Positions 1 to 6,896 of a stretch of 7,046 bases of DNA are shown here, one piece after another; positions within the stretch are counted from its first letter, which is position 1, and each line of letters starts with the position of its first letter. The position numbers were made by a program, and so were the translations under genes. Below the pieces are notes generated by a model. The model was not told the DNA's origin. It saw only the letters and a list, made by a program, of their open reading frames with translations, and did not search any database. The DNA is taken from contig JAMJQV010000259.1 in the NCBI GenBank assembly GCA_023554435.1, positions 1 to 7,046 on the forward strand, in the 5' to 3' direction. Source of the stretch: Gemmatimonadota bacterium. Lineage in GTDB: Bacteria > Gemmatimonadota > Gemmatimonadetes > Palauibacterales > Palauibacteraceae.

Positions 1-2647
1 TGAACGCTTCGTCGTCGCCGCGGTCCATCTGCCACACCAGGAATAGCGTTGAATTGGGCCGCCACTCCCAGCGGAATACCACGTTGCTGCGGAACGACAG
101 CGCTTTGAAGTCCTCACGCTCGAAACTGAACGTGTCGTCTCCGTCGGTCACGGTGATCTCCCGAGGAGCCGGGCCCTCGGACTCCTCGATCGTGGTTCCG
201 TCCGTTCCATACGTCCGCAGGTAGCGGCTGCCGGCGGCCTCGAGTTCGCCGTACTTGCTGTACGACCCCGCAGCAGCGAATGGCTCTGCGTACGCCTCGA
301 GGCTGATGTCCGGGGTGAAGGCGTAGTTCACCCTGAGCCGGGCTCTGACCTGGCTGTAGTCGATGAAGGCGAACACATACCGCTGCCCGTAGGTGGCCTC
401 ACTTCCACCGTCGAACACGTCCACGTACTGACGGGACTCGACCCCGCGCTCGTAGCCGGGGGACAGACTGAGCTGGAAGGCCCCACCGGGCTTGAATTGG
501 ATGTTTGCGCCGATCTCGTAGCCCCAGTCGCCCAACTCGCCCCACGAGTACCCGCCGTCGAGGTGGAACGTGGTGAGTTTCCTCCGGTCGCTGTTCACAT
601 TGGCGCTGACCCCGTACGCCCGGCCGGTTCCCATGCTGGGGCCGCCGCGCGTCAGGAAGTCGCTCTCGGCCCGGGGCCGGTGATCGAATTCGGCCCCGAA
701 ACCCCAGAAGTTGAGCAGCGTGAATCGCCCGCCGAGTTCAATCTCGCCAGGCTGCCGAATTCCCCCGTAGTTCCATGCGCTCTGCGCGGCCAGCTGGATC
801 CGGTAGTCCTGGAACGTGGGTCCGGGCTGGGTCTCCCGGTACGTCAACTGAGCCTCTCCCTCGATACGGTCCGCTTTGCGCAGTCGCCCGGCATCGTTGA
901 TGTCGAACCCCGGCGACTCCGCACCGACGCCGATGCCCCACAGCCAGTGCACGGCGCTTTCGCGTTCGAACTGAAGGCGGGCGCGGTAGCCGGACAGGGA
1001 CGTGCGGGTCGTGTCGTAGTCGACGTAATCCGCGTCGGGACGTTGGAAATAATGCGAGCTGAACTCCTGCACCCGCTGGATAGCCTCCGCGGTACCCGCG
1101 ATATAGCTGCCCGCTGCCAGGCCGCGCAGCTCGTAGGTGCCGCCAGCGATACGCAGGTTCCAGTCCACCTGCCCCGCGTAGGCCTCACGGTTCATCTCGT
1201 ACTGAAGGGCGTCCTGGAAACCGAGGTCGCGGCGGACGCCGGTTCCTGAGATACCGACGGTCGAACCCTCCGTTCCAAACTCCTGCTTCAGGCTGGCCAC
1301 GGCCCAAACGGTTGCCGGCTGCACCCGGGCGTCCCCGAAGGAGTCTGTCGCGCTGTCGTACGTGCGAGCGCTCTCCTCGGCGGTTGCCGCCCCGAGAACT
1401 CCGACGGACAGGCCGCCAGGAGTTCGTCCGGTCACCTTCATGGCTGTGAGGATGGTGGTGTTGTCAGGATAGTCCGCGTAGTCGGCGTCGATGCCTCCTC
1501 TGGGCGCCGCTCCGATGCGCCGCGAGTAGAACAGGCCTTCGGACTCCAGCAACTCCTTTCCCTCGACGAAGAAGGGGCGCCGCTCGGGAAAGAAGGTCGG
1601 AAACGCGGAGAGGTTCACCTCGGCCGGATCCGCCTCGACCTGGCCGAAGTCGGGGTTGAACGTCGCGTCGAGCGTGAGACTCGGCCCGATTCCCATCTTC
1701 AGGTCGGCGCCGGCCCGGCCGTCAAACTCGCTGGTACTCGAGAACGGATCCGACGGATCGACCAGGCTGCTGCTGGTCGTCGTGAGGTTGCCGGCCACGT
1801 ACGGAACCAACTCCACGGGCCGGCGTGTCTTGATTCCCTGGAGGCCCTCAAGGTCGCCAAACCATGACGGCCATCCGGCCTCGTCCCGGGGCACCTCAAT
1901 CCAGTAGAGGTCTTCGTTCTTGCTCGGGATGTAGCGGTTGATGTTCACGCCGAAGGCGAACGTGTCGCCCTCGTTGAACCGGAGCTGGGAGAACGGAATC
2001 CGCATCTCGGCCGTCCAGCCGAGCGAGTCGATCACGGCACTCGCACTCCACACCGGATTCCAGCTGTAATCGCGATCGCGGAAGTTGTCGGCGTCTTCCC
2101 CGGTGTACCAATCGAGGCGGCTCCCGGCGGCCGTGACCGCGATGGAGTAGTAGGTACGGCGATTCTGGTAGCTGTCGATGTTGACGATGAGGCGTTCAGA
2201 GTCGCCTCCGTCGTCGCGACGGGACAGGATGGCCCGGATCTGAGACGGGTCCTGGGCGTACATCCTTGCCCCTATGTACAGGGCCGTCTCGGTATAGACG
2301 AACGCGAATTCCGTTCGCTCCGTGGGTTGAGCACCCGGGTTCGGACTGCGCTGCGTGAAGTCCGCGCTGAAGGCGGCCCGTCGCCACAGGTTCTCGTCGA
2401 GCCGTCCGTCCACCTCGATGGTCTCGCCTGGCTCGAGCTGCATGGCACCGAGGGTCTTGCTGACGCACGAGGGAAGCGTGCGGCGACAGGGCACCCAGGC
2501 GCGGATCGTGTCTTCCTGGGCGACCGCACTCGGAACGTCCTGAGGCAGAGACGAAGGCGTGACCGAACGTGCCGTCGACGGGATGCCGACGGACAATAGA
2601 AAAGCCGCCGCGAAGGCGGTCCATGGACCGGGTGATGTCAGGTGCAC
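1..2647 (-). CDS. DUF5916 family outer-membrane protein: CBM9-like domain plus TonB-receptor-like beta-barrel (3' end cut by window edge)
   Basis: The frame stays open from the start to base 2, giving 882 residues without a stop. Residues 9-26 form a hydrophobic signal-peptide core (FAAAFLLSVG). A CBM9-like beta-sandwich begins with VDGRLDENLW (79-88) and runs to about residue 235. The DUF5916 signature follows: NPDFGQVEADPAEVNLSAF, then FFPERRPFFVEG (about 352-363) and LFYSRRIG. The rest alternates aromatic and polar residues like a barrel and ends at the edge in WRPNSTLFLVWQMDRG, a typical near-terminal stretch, so only a few dozen residues are missing. These proteins are thought to sit in the outer membrane; substrate and function are unknown. 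I chose GTG at 2647 because GAGGA lies 3 bases upstream and the signal peptide follows at once. ATG at 2731 is an in-frame alternative adding 28 arginine-rich residues. The only two cysteines are C54 and C61. Confidence 0.9.
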   Translation of the reverse strand, partial: MHLTSPGPWTAFAAAFLLSVGIPSTARSVTPSSLPQDVPSAVAQEDTIRAWVPCRRTLPSCVSKTLGAMQLEPGETIEVDGRLDENLWRRAAFSADFTQRSPNPGAQPTERTEFAFVYTETALYIGARMYAQDPSQIRAILSRRDDGGDSERLIVNIDSYQNRRTYYSIAVTAAGSRLDWYTGEDADNFRDRDYSWNPVWSASAVIDSLGWTAEMRIPFSQLRFNEGDTFAFGVNINRYIPSKNEDLYWIEVPRDEAGWPSWFGDLEGLQGIKTRRPVELVPYVAGNLTTTSSSLVDPSDPFSSTSEFDGRAGADLKMGIGPSLTLDATFNPDFGQVEADPAEVNLSAFPTFFPERRPFFVEGKELLESEGLFYSRRIGAAPRGGIDADYADYPDNTTILTAMKVTGRTPGGLSVGVLGAATAEESARTYDSATDSFGDARVQPATVWAVASLKQEFGTEGSTVGISGTGVRRDLGFQDALQYEMNREAYAGQVDWNLRIAGGTYELRGLAAGSYIAGTAEAIQRVQEFSSHYFQRPDADYVDYDTTRTSLSGYRARLQFERESAVHWLWGIGVGAESPGFDINDAGRLRKADRIEGEAQLTYRETQPGPTFQDYRIQLAAQSAWNYGGIRQPGEIELGGRFTLLNFWGFGAEFDHRPRAESDFLTRGGPSMGTGRAYGVSANVNSDRRKLTTFHLDGGYSWGELGDWGYEIGANIQFKPGGAFQLSLSPGYERGVESRQYVDVFDGGSEATYGQRYVFAFIDYSQVRARLRVNYAFTPDISLEAYAEPFAAAGSYSKYGELEAAGSRYLRTYGTDGTTIEESEGPAPREITVTDGDDTFSFEREDFKALSFRSNVVFRWEWRPNSTLFLVWQMDRGDDEAF
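2595..2619 (-). terminator. Terminator-like hairpin plus T-rich tail inside the DUF5916 signal-peptide codons
   Basis: On the minus strand, CCGCC (2619-2615), loop TTCGC, GGCGG (2609-2605) is followed by CTTTTCTATT (2604-2595). It looks like a small intrinsic terminator but lies in codons 10-18 of the DUF5916 gene. It could attenuate transcription early in the gene, or be a by-product of the Ala/Phe-rich signal peptide. Confidence 0.3.
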
Positions 2648-2656
2648 GTGTCCTCG
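2648..2656 (-). promoter_or_regulatory. Ribosome-binding site for the DUF5916 gene, deciding the GTG start
   Basis: GAGGA (2655-2651) is followed by CAC and GTG (2647-2645). The TPR gene has the same arrangement, GAGGA-CTC-GTG at 5117-5107. The alternative ATG at 2731 has only a weak AGAAG upstream. The 28 codons between the two starts have lower third-position GC (about 57%) than the first 30 codons after the GTG (about 70%). Confidence 0.5.
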
Positions 2657-2783
2657 GCGGCTTCGCCCAGCCGCGCAGGGAATGGCTTCAAACGAATGCC
2701 GTCCAGGACGTTTCAGGCCGCCGGACGGCATGTCTGTCGTCTTCTGTCAAAGACACCCAAAGGGAGCCGAACGTTCAGTGCGA

Positions 2784-2801
2784 CCCGTCGCTCGTGACGG
2801 G
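2784..2801 (-). terminator. Short hairpin next to the TPR gene stop codon
   Basis: CCCGTC (2784-2789) and GACGGG (2796-2801) form a perfect 6-bp stem with a 6-base loop, one base after the TAG stop (2805-2803). No T-run follows on the minus strand, so termination is uncertain; it may instead protect the 3' end or mark a processing site. Confidence 0.35.
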
Positions 2802-2802
2802 C

Positions 2803-5109
2803 CTATGTACCGGCAGCCGCTCGGGTGGAGGAAAGCCTCTCCGGCACGTCCCGCATGCTCACGATCTGGCGGATACCGTCGCCCGCCATGTCGAGCAGTT
2901 TCTCATAGCTCGCCGCGGCTTCCGAAGGCTGACCCAGCGCCTCGTGAGCCCGCCCCTGCAGGTACAGTGATCCCTGCAACTGGCCGGGGTTTAACCGGTT
3001 CCCGCCCTGGCTGATCTGCTCCATGTTCTCGGCGATGCCGAGCGCCTCAGCCGCACGGCCGACTTCGATCAGCGCCAGGGCTTCCTGCATGCTGGGGCCG
3101 ACGAGCGCGGGCCGCGGCGCTCCGACGAGCTCCCGTGCTTCGTCGTACAGTTGGACGGCGGCCTGAGCGTCCCCCTGGTACCATGCGACGATCGCGTCCA
3201 CCAGGAGGGTGACCAGGGCGACCTGGCCCTGCATGATTGGAGGCGCCGCGGCGAACCGGGCCATCACCGTGTCCCGCACCACCAGCATCTCGTCGACCCG
3301 TCCCTGCTCGCCGCTGTTCACGAGCAGGCCGAACATCACGCCGCCCAGAAGCTGGTCGATGGCATCGGCCTCGCGAAGACTCGCTTCCGCCCCTTCATAG
3401 TCGCCCATGAACGTGGCCAGCTGTCCGGACTCGACGAGCGGCTGAATCTGCAGGTCCGGCCGGTCAAGATCGTCCGCCAGTTCGGCTCCCGATCGCCAGG
3501 CGGCCAGCGCCTCCGGGTAGCTTCCGTCCGCGATGTAGGTATCACCGAGGAGCCGCCGCGCGTACACGGCAGCGTCCGCGCTCTCGGGCTCCATGTGGGG
3601 CTCGAGGGCCGCTCTGGCTCCCGCCGGATCGTTGTCGCGCAGGTGAGACCGAACGAGGTGTTCGAGGGACGCCAGGAATCCAGGTTCGATTGCGAGGGCG
3701 GCCTCGAATTCCTCGCGCGCGTCCTCGTTTCGCCCGATCATCTCGAGGATCTCGCCGCGCGAATCGTGCGGATTGGCCTGACCCGGCTCCAGCTCCAGGT
3801 ACCGCAGGCTCAGGGAATCGGCCTCTTCCGCGTCGCCGGCCCTGCCCGCCATGTAGGCGAGGTGGTTGATGCCCGGCGCGTAGAATGGATCGAGGCGCAC
3901 GGCCTCCCGGATGATCTCGCGGCCCTCTTCGTCCCTCCCCGTCGCGTAATAGAAGACGCCCAACTGATACCGGGCTTCCTTCTCTTCCGGGTACTTGTCG
4001 ATGAGTTCCCGCAGCAGCGAATCGGCCGCCTCCTGGTCCCGCTCGAAATTGGCCGCGAACATGGCCTCGATCATGTAGCGGTCTCGCTCGGTGGCCTTGT
4101 CCTTGTTGTTGTCGGCGTTCTGGAAGGCGAGCAGCGCCTCTTGGCCGGCCACGTTGGCCAGCATGCCGAGGCGCAGCCACGCGATCGCGAACTCCGGATC
4201 CAGTTCCACGGCACGTCGATAATTTCTCTCAGCCTGTTCCAGGAGAAAGCGCCGTTCGGCCAGCAGTCCTTCCTGGTATTCCCGGTAGGCCTCGATGTTA
4301 TCCGTGGCGAGCTGGGTAACCGGAGTAAGCTCTGTAGGTGTGAACGCAGGTCCCACCATCTGTCCGGACAGGCGAGCGGAGACGTCGTCCACCAGGGCGA
4401 AGACGTCCGAACCCCGCGATTGTTCCGCGGCGGCGACCGTTCCGTCTTCGAGGTCGATCAGCTGCACGTCGACCCGGACCTCGTCCCCGACGGCCATGAA
4501 CGACCCGCGCAGCAACCTGCGCGCCCCGGACTGGGAGGCGATCTGGAGGGCCAGATCGTCGGGGATCGCCTCGGTCTCTTCGCGTCCCGCTTGTCGAAGC
4601 AGGTCGAGGAGCCGCTGGGCGCTCACCACCCGCAGGCCCTCCAGCTGGGCCAGGTTCGTGGTGAGCATGTCCGCGAGTCCCGGTCCGAGCCAGTTGAGAC
4701 TGTCAGCGCCGGTGCGATTGGTCAGCGGCAGGATGGCCAGCGATCCTTCACCGAGGTCCTCCGGCAGCAGACCTGCCGGGGCGAGCGTCGGGGATCGCGG
4801 CTCAGGACGATCGCGCGTGAGGATGACTCCGGATCCGATCAATCCGATCAGGATCAGGCCTCCGACCATCAGCCCTTCCGACCGCGGCACGTTCTGCCTG
4901 CCACCCGCTCCATGGTACCAGGAGATGATCAACGCGATTGGCAGCCCGACGCCGATCATGAGGAGGGCACAGTCGAGTACGGCACGATCGAATCCGTAGT
5001 TCTCTACCACGAAGCCGATGAACTCCAACCCGACCCAGCCGGCGCCCAGATAGAGCACGGCCGTGCGGAGCACGTGCCGTTCCTGCAGTTGCCGGAAGAA
5101 TTCCCTCAC
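2803..5109 (-). CDS. Membrane-anchored TolB/FlgO-like domain protein with C-terminal TPR array
   Basis: With the GTG start at 5109 the protein has 768 residues. It opens with REFFRQLQERHVLRTA, a common N-terminus of membrane TPR proteins, followed by predicted membrane segments at about 15-35, 41-65 (with GLPIALIISWYHG) and 80-98. Residues about 123-253 resemble the TolB N-terminal/FlgO-type domain: SLAILPLTNRTG, WLGPGLADMLTTNLAQ, LRVVSAQRLLDLLRQAG, LLRGSFMAVGDEVRVDVQLID. From about 271 to the end are many TPR-like helical pairs, for example AVELDPEFAIAWLRLG, AVRLDPFYAPGINHLA and ALAIEPGF. I see no cyclase, kinase or DNA-binding domain. The likely role is a scaffold or sensor in the inner membrane; partners are unknown. 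GTG at 5217 would add 36 residues, but those codons have about 53% GC at third positions against about 87% in the 30 codons after 5109, and that start lies 2 bases past a strong hairpin. Confidence 0.88.
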   Translation of the reverse strand: MREFFRQLQERHVLRTAVLYLGAGWVGLEFIGFVVENYGFDRAVLDCALLMIGVGLPIALIISWYHGAGGRQNVPRSEGLMVGGLILIGLIGSGVILTRDRPEPRSPTLAPAGLLPEDLGEGSLAILPLTNRTGADSLNWLGPGLADMLTTNLAQLEGLRVVSAQRLLDLLRQAGREETEAIPDDLALQIASQSGARRLLRGSFMAVGDEVRVDVQLIDLEDGTVAAAEQSRGSDVFALVDDVSARLSGQMVGPAFTPTELTPVTQLATDNIEAYREYQEGLLAERRFLLEQAERNYRRAVELDPEFAIAWLRLGMLANVAGQEALLAFQNADNNKDKATERDRYMIEAMFAANFERDQEAADSLLRELIDKYPEEKEARYQLGVFYYATGRDEEGREIIREAVRLDPFYAPGINHLAYMAGRAGDAEEADSLSLRYLELEPGQANPHDSRGEILEMIGRNEDAREEFEAALAIEPGFLASLEHLVRSHLRDNDPAGARAALEPHMEPESADAAVYARRLLGDTYIADGSYPEALAAWRSGAELADDLDRPDLQIQPLVESGQLATFMGDYEGAEASLREADAIDQLLGGVMFGLLVNSGEQGRVDEMLVVRDTVMARFAAAPPIMQGQVALVTLLVDAIVAWYQGDAQAAVQLYDEARELVGAPRPALVGPSMQEALALIEVGRAAEALGIAENMEQISQGGNRLNPGQLQGSLYLQGRAHEALGQPSEAAASYEKLLDMAGDGIRQIVSMRDVPERLSSTRAAAGT

Positions 5110-5112
5110 GAG

Positions 5113-5135
5113 TCCTCTCTCGAGACTTCCGTCTC
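5113..5135 (-). promoter_or_regulatory. Leader hairpin with GNRA loop followed directly by the ribosome site of the TPR gene
   Basis: On the minus strand, GAGAC (5135-5131), loop GGAA, then GTCTC (5126-5122) form a perfect 5-bp stem closed by a GNRA-type tetraloop. The purine-rich Shine-Dalgarno tract GAGAGAGGA (5121-5113) begins on the very next base, and GTG follows after CTC. This supports the 5109 start. No convincing -10/-35 pair was found further upstream. Confidence 0.5.
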
Positions 5136-5219
5136 TTTCAAGCGAGCCCACCTCATGCGCAATCTCCAAAGCTAGGATACGGCTCCGGAGGGGGCCAGTT
5201 TCAGCCGCATGATGCACGA

Positions 5220-5252
5220 CCGCCGCTCCGGGAAGTGTACCCGAAGCGGCGG
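5220..5252 (-). terminator. Strong GC-rich hairpin between the DUF4139 and TPR genes, possible terminator
   Basis: Arms 5220-5232 and 5240-5252 pair over eight bases, one C/A mismatch, then four more, around a 7-base loop. It starts 44 bases after the DUF4139 stop codon. There is no T-run on the minus-strand side, so it is not a classical intrinsic terminator; it could be a U-less terminator or a 3'-end-stabilising structure. A weaker 5-bp hairpin (5267-5271 with 5279-5283) lies closer to the stop codon. Confidence 0.5.
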
Positions 5253-5296
5253 CCCGCTATTCGACGCGGCCGGGACAGGGCCGGCGCGCTACGGCA

Positions 5297-6745
5297 TCAG
5301 CACCAGCGCACGCGCACGCGGTAGTTGATGGTCTCCTCACCACGCGGCGGGATCTTGACGGTGAACTTGAAGGTGTGAGCGTCGACCTTGGTGGCTCGAT
5401 GCGAGGACGAGAGGATCTCCCAGTCCGCGCCGATCGGCTCGAACACTTCGACTTCGACTTCTTCGTCCTTGTGGTTCCTGAGGTTGATCTCCCACTCGCT
5501 CTCGGTGACGCAGTCGGCGATGATATCGAAGTCCATCTGCCGACGGTCGCCTACGACGTCGAAGGCCTCGCCCATCTTGATCCGCACCTTCTCATCGCGC
5601 GGTGTGTGATCGATGTGGTCTTCGCCGATGAACTGTTGGGCGCCCGAGGCGTCACTCTTGTACACCCGGACGATACCCGCGGGAAGAGGCATTCCGAGGC
5701 CGTTCTTCTCGCTGTTCTCGAAGTCCAGGAACACGCCGACCTTCTGGTTCGACTCGACCTGGCCGTACGATCCGCGGAAGTAGTAGGCGGCGCCGTAGAA
5801 GATCAGCCGCTTCTTGATCCCGAAGTCCGAAGCCTCGAGCAGCTGGACCTGCTTCTGCTCGTTGTTCAGGACGGTGGCCGGCCGGTTCAGCGTATACAGG
5901 TGGTATTCGAAGAACGCTTCCTCCGCGAAGGCCTCGTCCATCGCCATCTCGGCTCTCAAAACCTGCTTGCGGGCCGCTCCGTAGGCCTGTGGGGCGGAGA
6001 CGCGCTGCACGTCGCCGGCGACCAGCTTCAGCTGCGCGTTCTCGTAGCTGGCTCCGCTCTGGTTGGTGAGCGTCACCCAACCCGTGATGTCTCCGCGCCG
6101 GTCGTTCTCGTCCACGACCATCACGTAATCGGCCTTCCAGTTGAGGTTGTGGGTGAGGTACGAGGTCTCGACCCGCTGCCGGTTCGATCCGCTGTCCAGC
6201 TTCCACAGCAGGGTGGGCCGGGAAATCAGGTTGTCCGGGACCTCTGGGAATGCCAGGCGACCCGGGTAGTTGAACGTGATCTCATCGCCGATCTTGAGGA
6301 TCGTCCCCTGGTTCACCGACAGGACTTCGGCCTCCACCATCTCGTCCTGGCCGAGCACCTCGTTCCACCGGTACACCTTGACCGTCCGCCCGACGTACTT
6401 CTCCAGCAGCTTCTGGGGACTCAGGAGGTCGTACTGGTAGTTCTGCTCCAGCACGGTCAGCCGCGCACCGTCGAGGGCCCTCAGGTGCACGGTTTCCGGT
6501 TGGATGCTGGAGGCCACGTCTCCGAACTCGAGTGACACGAGGCCGCGGGCCAGGCTGAGGTCACGGATCTCGCGCACGAGCCCGAAGTTCTGATTGTACA
6601 CGGTGATCATCACGGATTCGCGGTCGCCCGAGGTGGACTGCAGGCGCGGCACTTCCTGTGCGGGGGCGGTGCCGGGATTCGGCATGGATGCTGCGGCTGC
6701 GTAGAAGAGAGCCACGATGAGGCCAGCTGCCAGCTTCCTGATCAT
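5297..6745 (-). CDS. Exported DUF4139 domain-containing protein
   Basis: The protein has 482 residues, starts at ATG and stops at TGA. Residues 1-31 are a signal peptide: MIRKL, a hydrophobic core, then a likely cut near APAQ-E. The DUF4139 family is recognised from VYNQNFGLVREIRDL (49-63), FGDVASSIQPETVHLRAL (74-91), YLTHNLNWKADYVMVVDEND (196-215), TLTNQSGASYENAQLKLVAGDV (225-246), the EKVRIKMGEAFDVVGDRR stretch (385-402), and a C-terminal beta-rich part with EWEINLRNHKDEEVEVEV (417-434) and IPPRGEETINYRVRVRW (465-481). The related MuiA-type proteins carry a DUF4140 N-terminus and a coiled coil; here no coiled coil is seen and the N-terminus is short. The fold suggests a beta-rich periplasmic or surface protein; no activity is known. 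The start is firm: GGAGGA lies 7 bases upstream. The last residue is a cysteine, and C412 is the only other one. Confidence 0.93.
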   Translation of the reverse strand: MIRKLAAGLIVALFYAAAASMPNPGTAPAQEVPRLQSTSGDRESVMITVYNQNFGLVREIRDLSLARGLVSLEFGDVASSIQPETVHLRALDGARLTVLEQNYQYDLLSPQKLLEKYVGRTVKVYRWNEVLGQDEMVEAEVLSVNQGTILKIGDEITFNYPGRLAFPEVPDNLISRPTLLWKLDSGSNRQRVETSYLTHNLNWKADYVMVVDENDRRGDITGWVTLTNQSGASYENAQLKLVAGDVQRVSAPQAYGAARKQVLRAEMAMDEAFAEEAFFEYHLYTLNRPATVLNNEQKQVQLLEASDFGIKKRLIFYGAAYYFRGSYGQVESNQKVGVFLDFENSEKNGLGMPLPAGIVRVYKSDASGAQQFIGEDHIDHTPRDEKVRIKMGEAFDVVGDRRQMDFDIIADCVTESEWEINLRNHKDEEVEVEVFEPIGADWEILSSSHRATKVDAHTFKFTVKIPPRGEETINYRVRVRWC

Positions 6746-6752
6746 CTCTAGA

Positions 6753-6790
6753 TCCTCCGAGAAGGTGTGCTTTCGCTTTCCACCCTCGGA
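6753..6790 (-). promoter_or_regulatory. Shine-Dalgarno site of the DUF4139 gene inside a possible 5' leader stem
   Basis: GGAGGA (6758-6753) is an ideal ribosome site, 7 bases before the ATG at 6745. Just upstream, 6781-6790 can pair with 6756-6761 plus 6764-6767. This gives ten base pairs with a 2-base bulge (6762-6763) and a 13-base loop holding two GAAAGC copies. The stem would cover the first three bases of the Shine-Dalgarno site. The site itself is certain enough to fix the start; the regulatory role of the stem is inference. Confidence 0.5.
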
Positions 6791-6896
6791 TGACGATCAG
6801 GTGGGCGGTTGTTGCACATCCCTCCGACGGCCGGGTGGTTCGAGGGCCGCCAGCGTCTTGAGATTGTGGGTCGCACGGCTCAGCAGGAGAACCCGC
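6791..6896. other. Intergenic stretch between the SDR and DUF4139 genes
   Basis: About 106 bases upstream of the leader stem. I see no clear -35/-10 pair and no intrinsic terminator with a T-run after the SDR stop codon. An open frame on the plus strand covers part of it and runs on into the SDR coding region, but it has no family resemblance. Whatever promoter drives the DUF4139 gene is not recognisable by eye. Confidence 0.4.

Noticed and set aside
497..1249. A 250-codon plus-strand open frame opposite the DUF5916 barrel
   Set aside because: The minus frame here continues a well-recognised barrel without interruption; the plus product matches no family I know.
2440..2510. Possible double frameshift in the DUF5916 N-terminal linker, because the sequence before the VDGRLDE motif looked unusual
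   Set aside because: The alternative frame gives only a Pro/Arg/Ser-rich stretch, and the main frame is open and in register on both sides, so no sequence error is needed.
2196..2624. Minus-strand 142-codon frame starting at an ATG at 2624
   Set aside because: It is one frame off from the DUF5916 reading frame, and its product is Arg/Gly/His-rich without motifs. The neighbouring frame carries the signal peptide and CBM9-like domain.
2745..2750. Exact TTGACA on the minus strand upstream of the DUF5916 gene
   Set aside because: At a 17-base spacing the next hexamer is CGTCCG, which does not resemble a -10 box, so a promoter call is not supported.
3151..5175. A 674-codon plus-strand open frame opposite the TPR gene
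   Set aside because: It is rich in Arg, His and Gln and has no recognisable motif, while the opposite strand encodes clear membrane, TolB-like and TPR segments. Long antisense frames are expected in GC-rich coding DNA.
5375..6535. A 386-codon plus-strand open frame opposite the DUF4139 gene
   Set aside because: Low-complexity Val/Leu/His/Asp-rich product mirroring the real gene's codons, with no domain or ribosome-site support.
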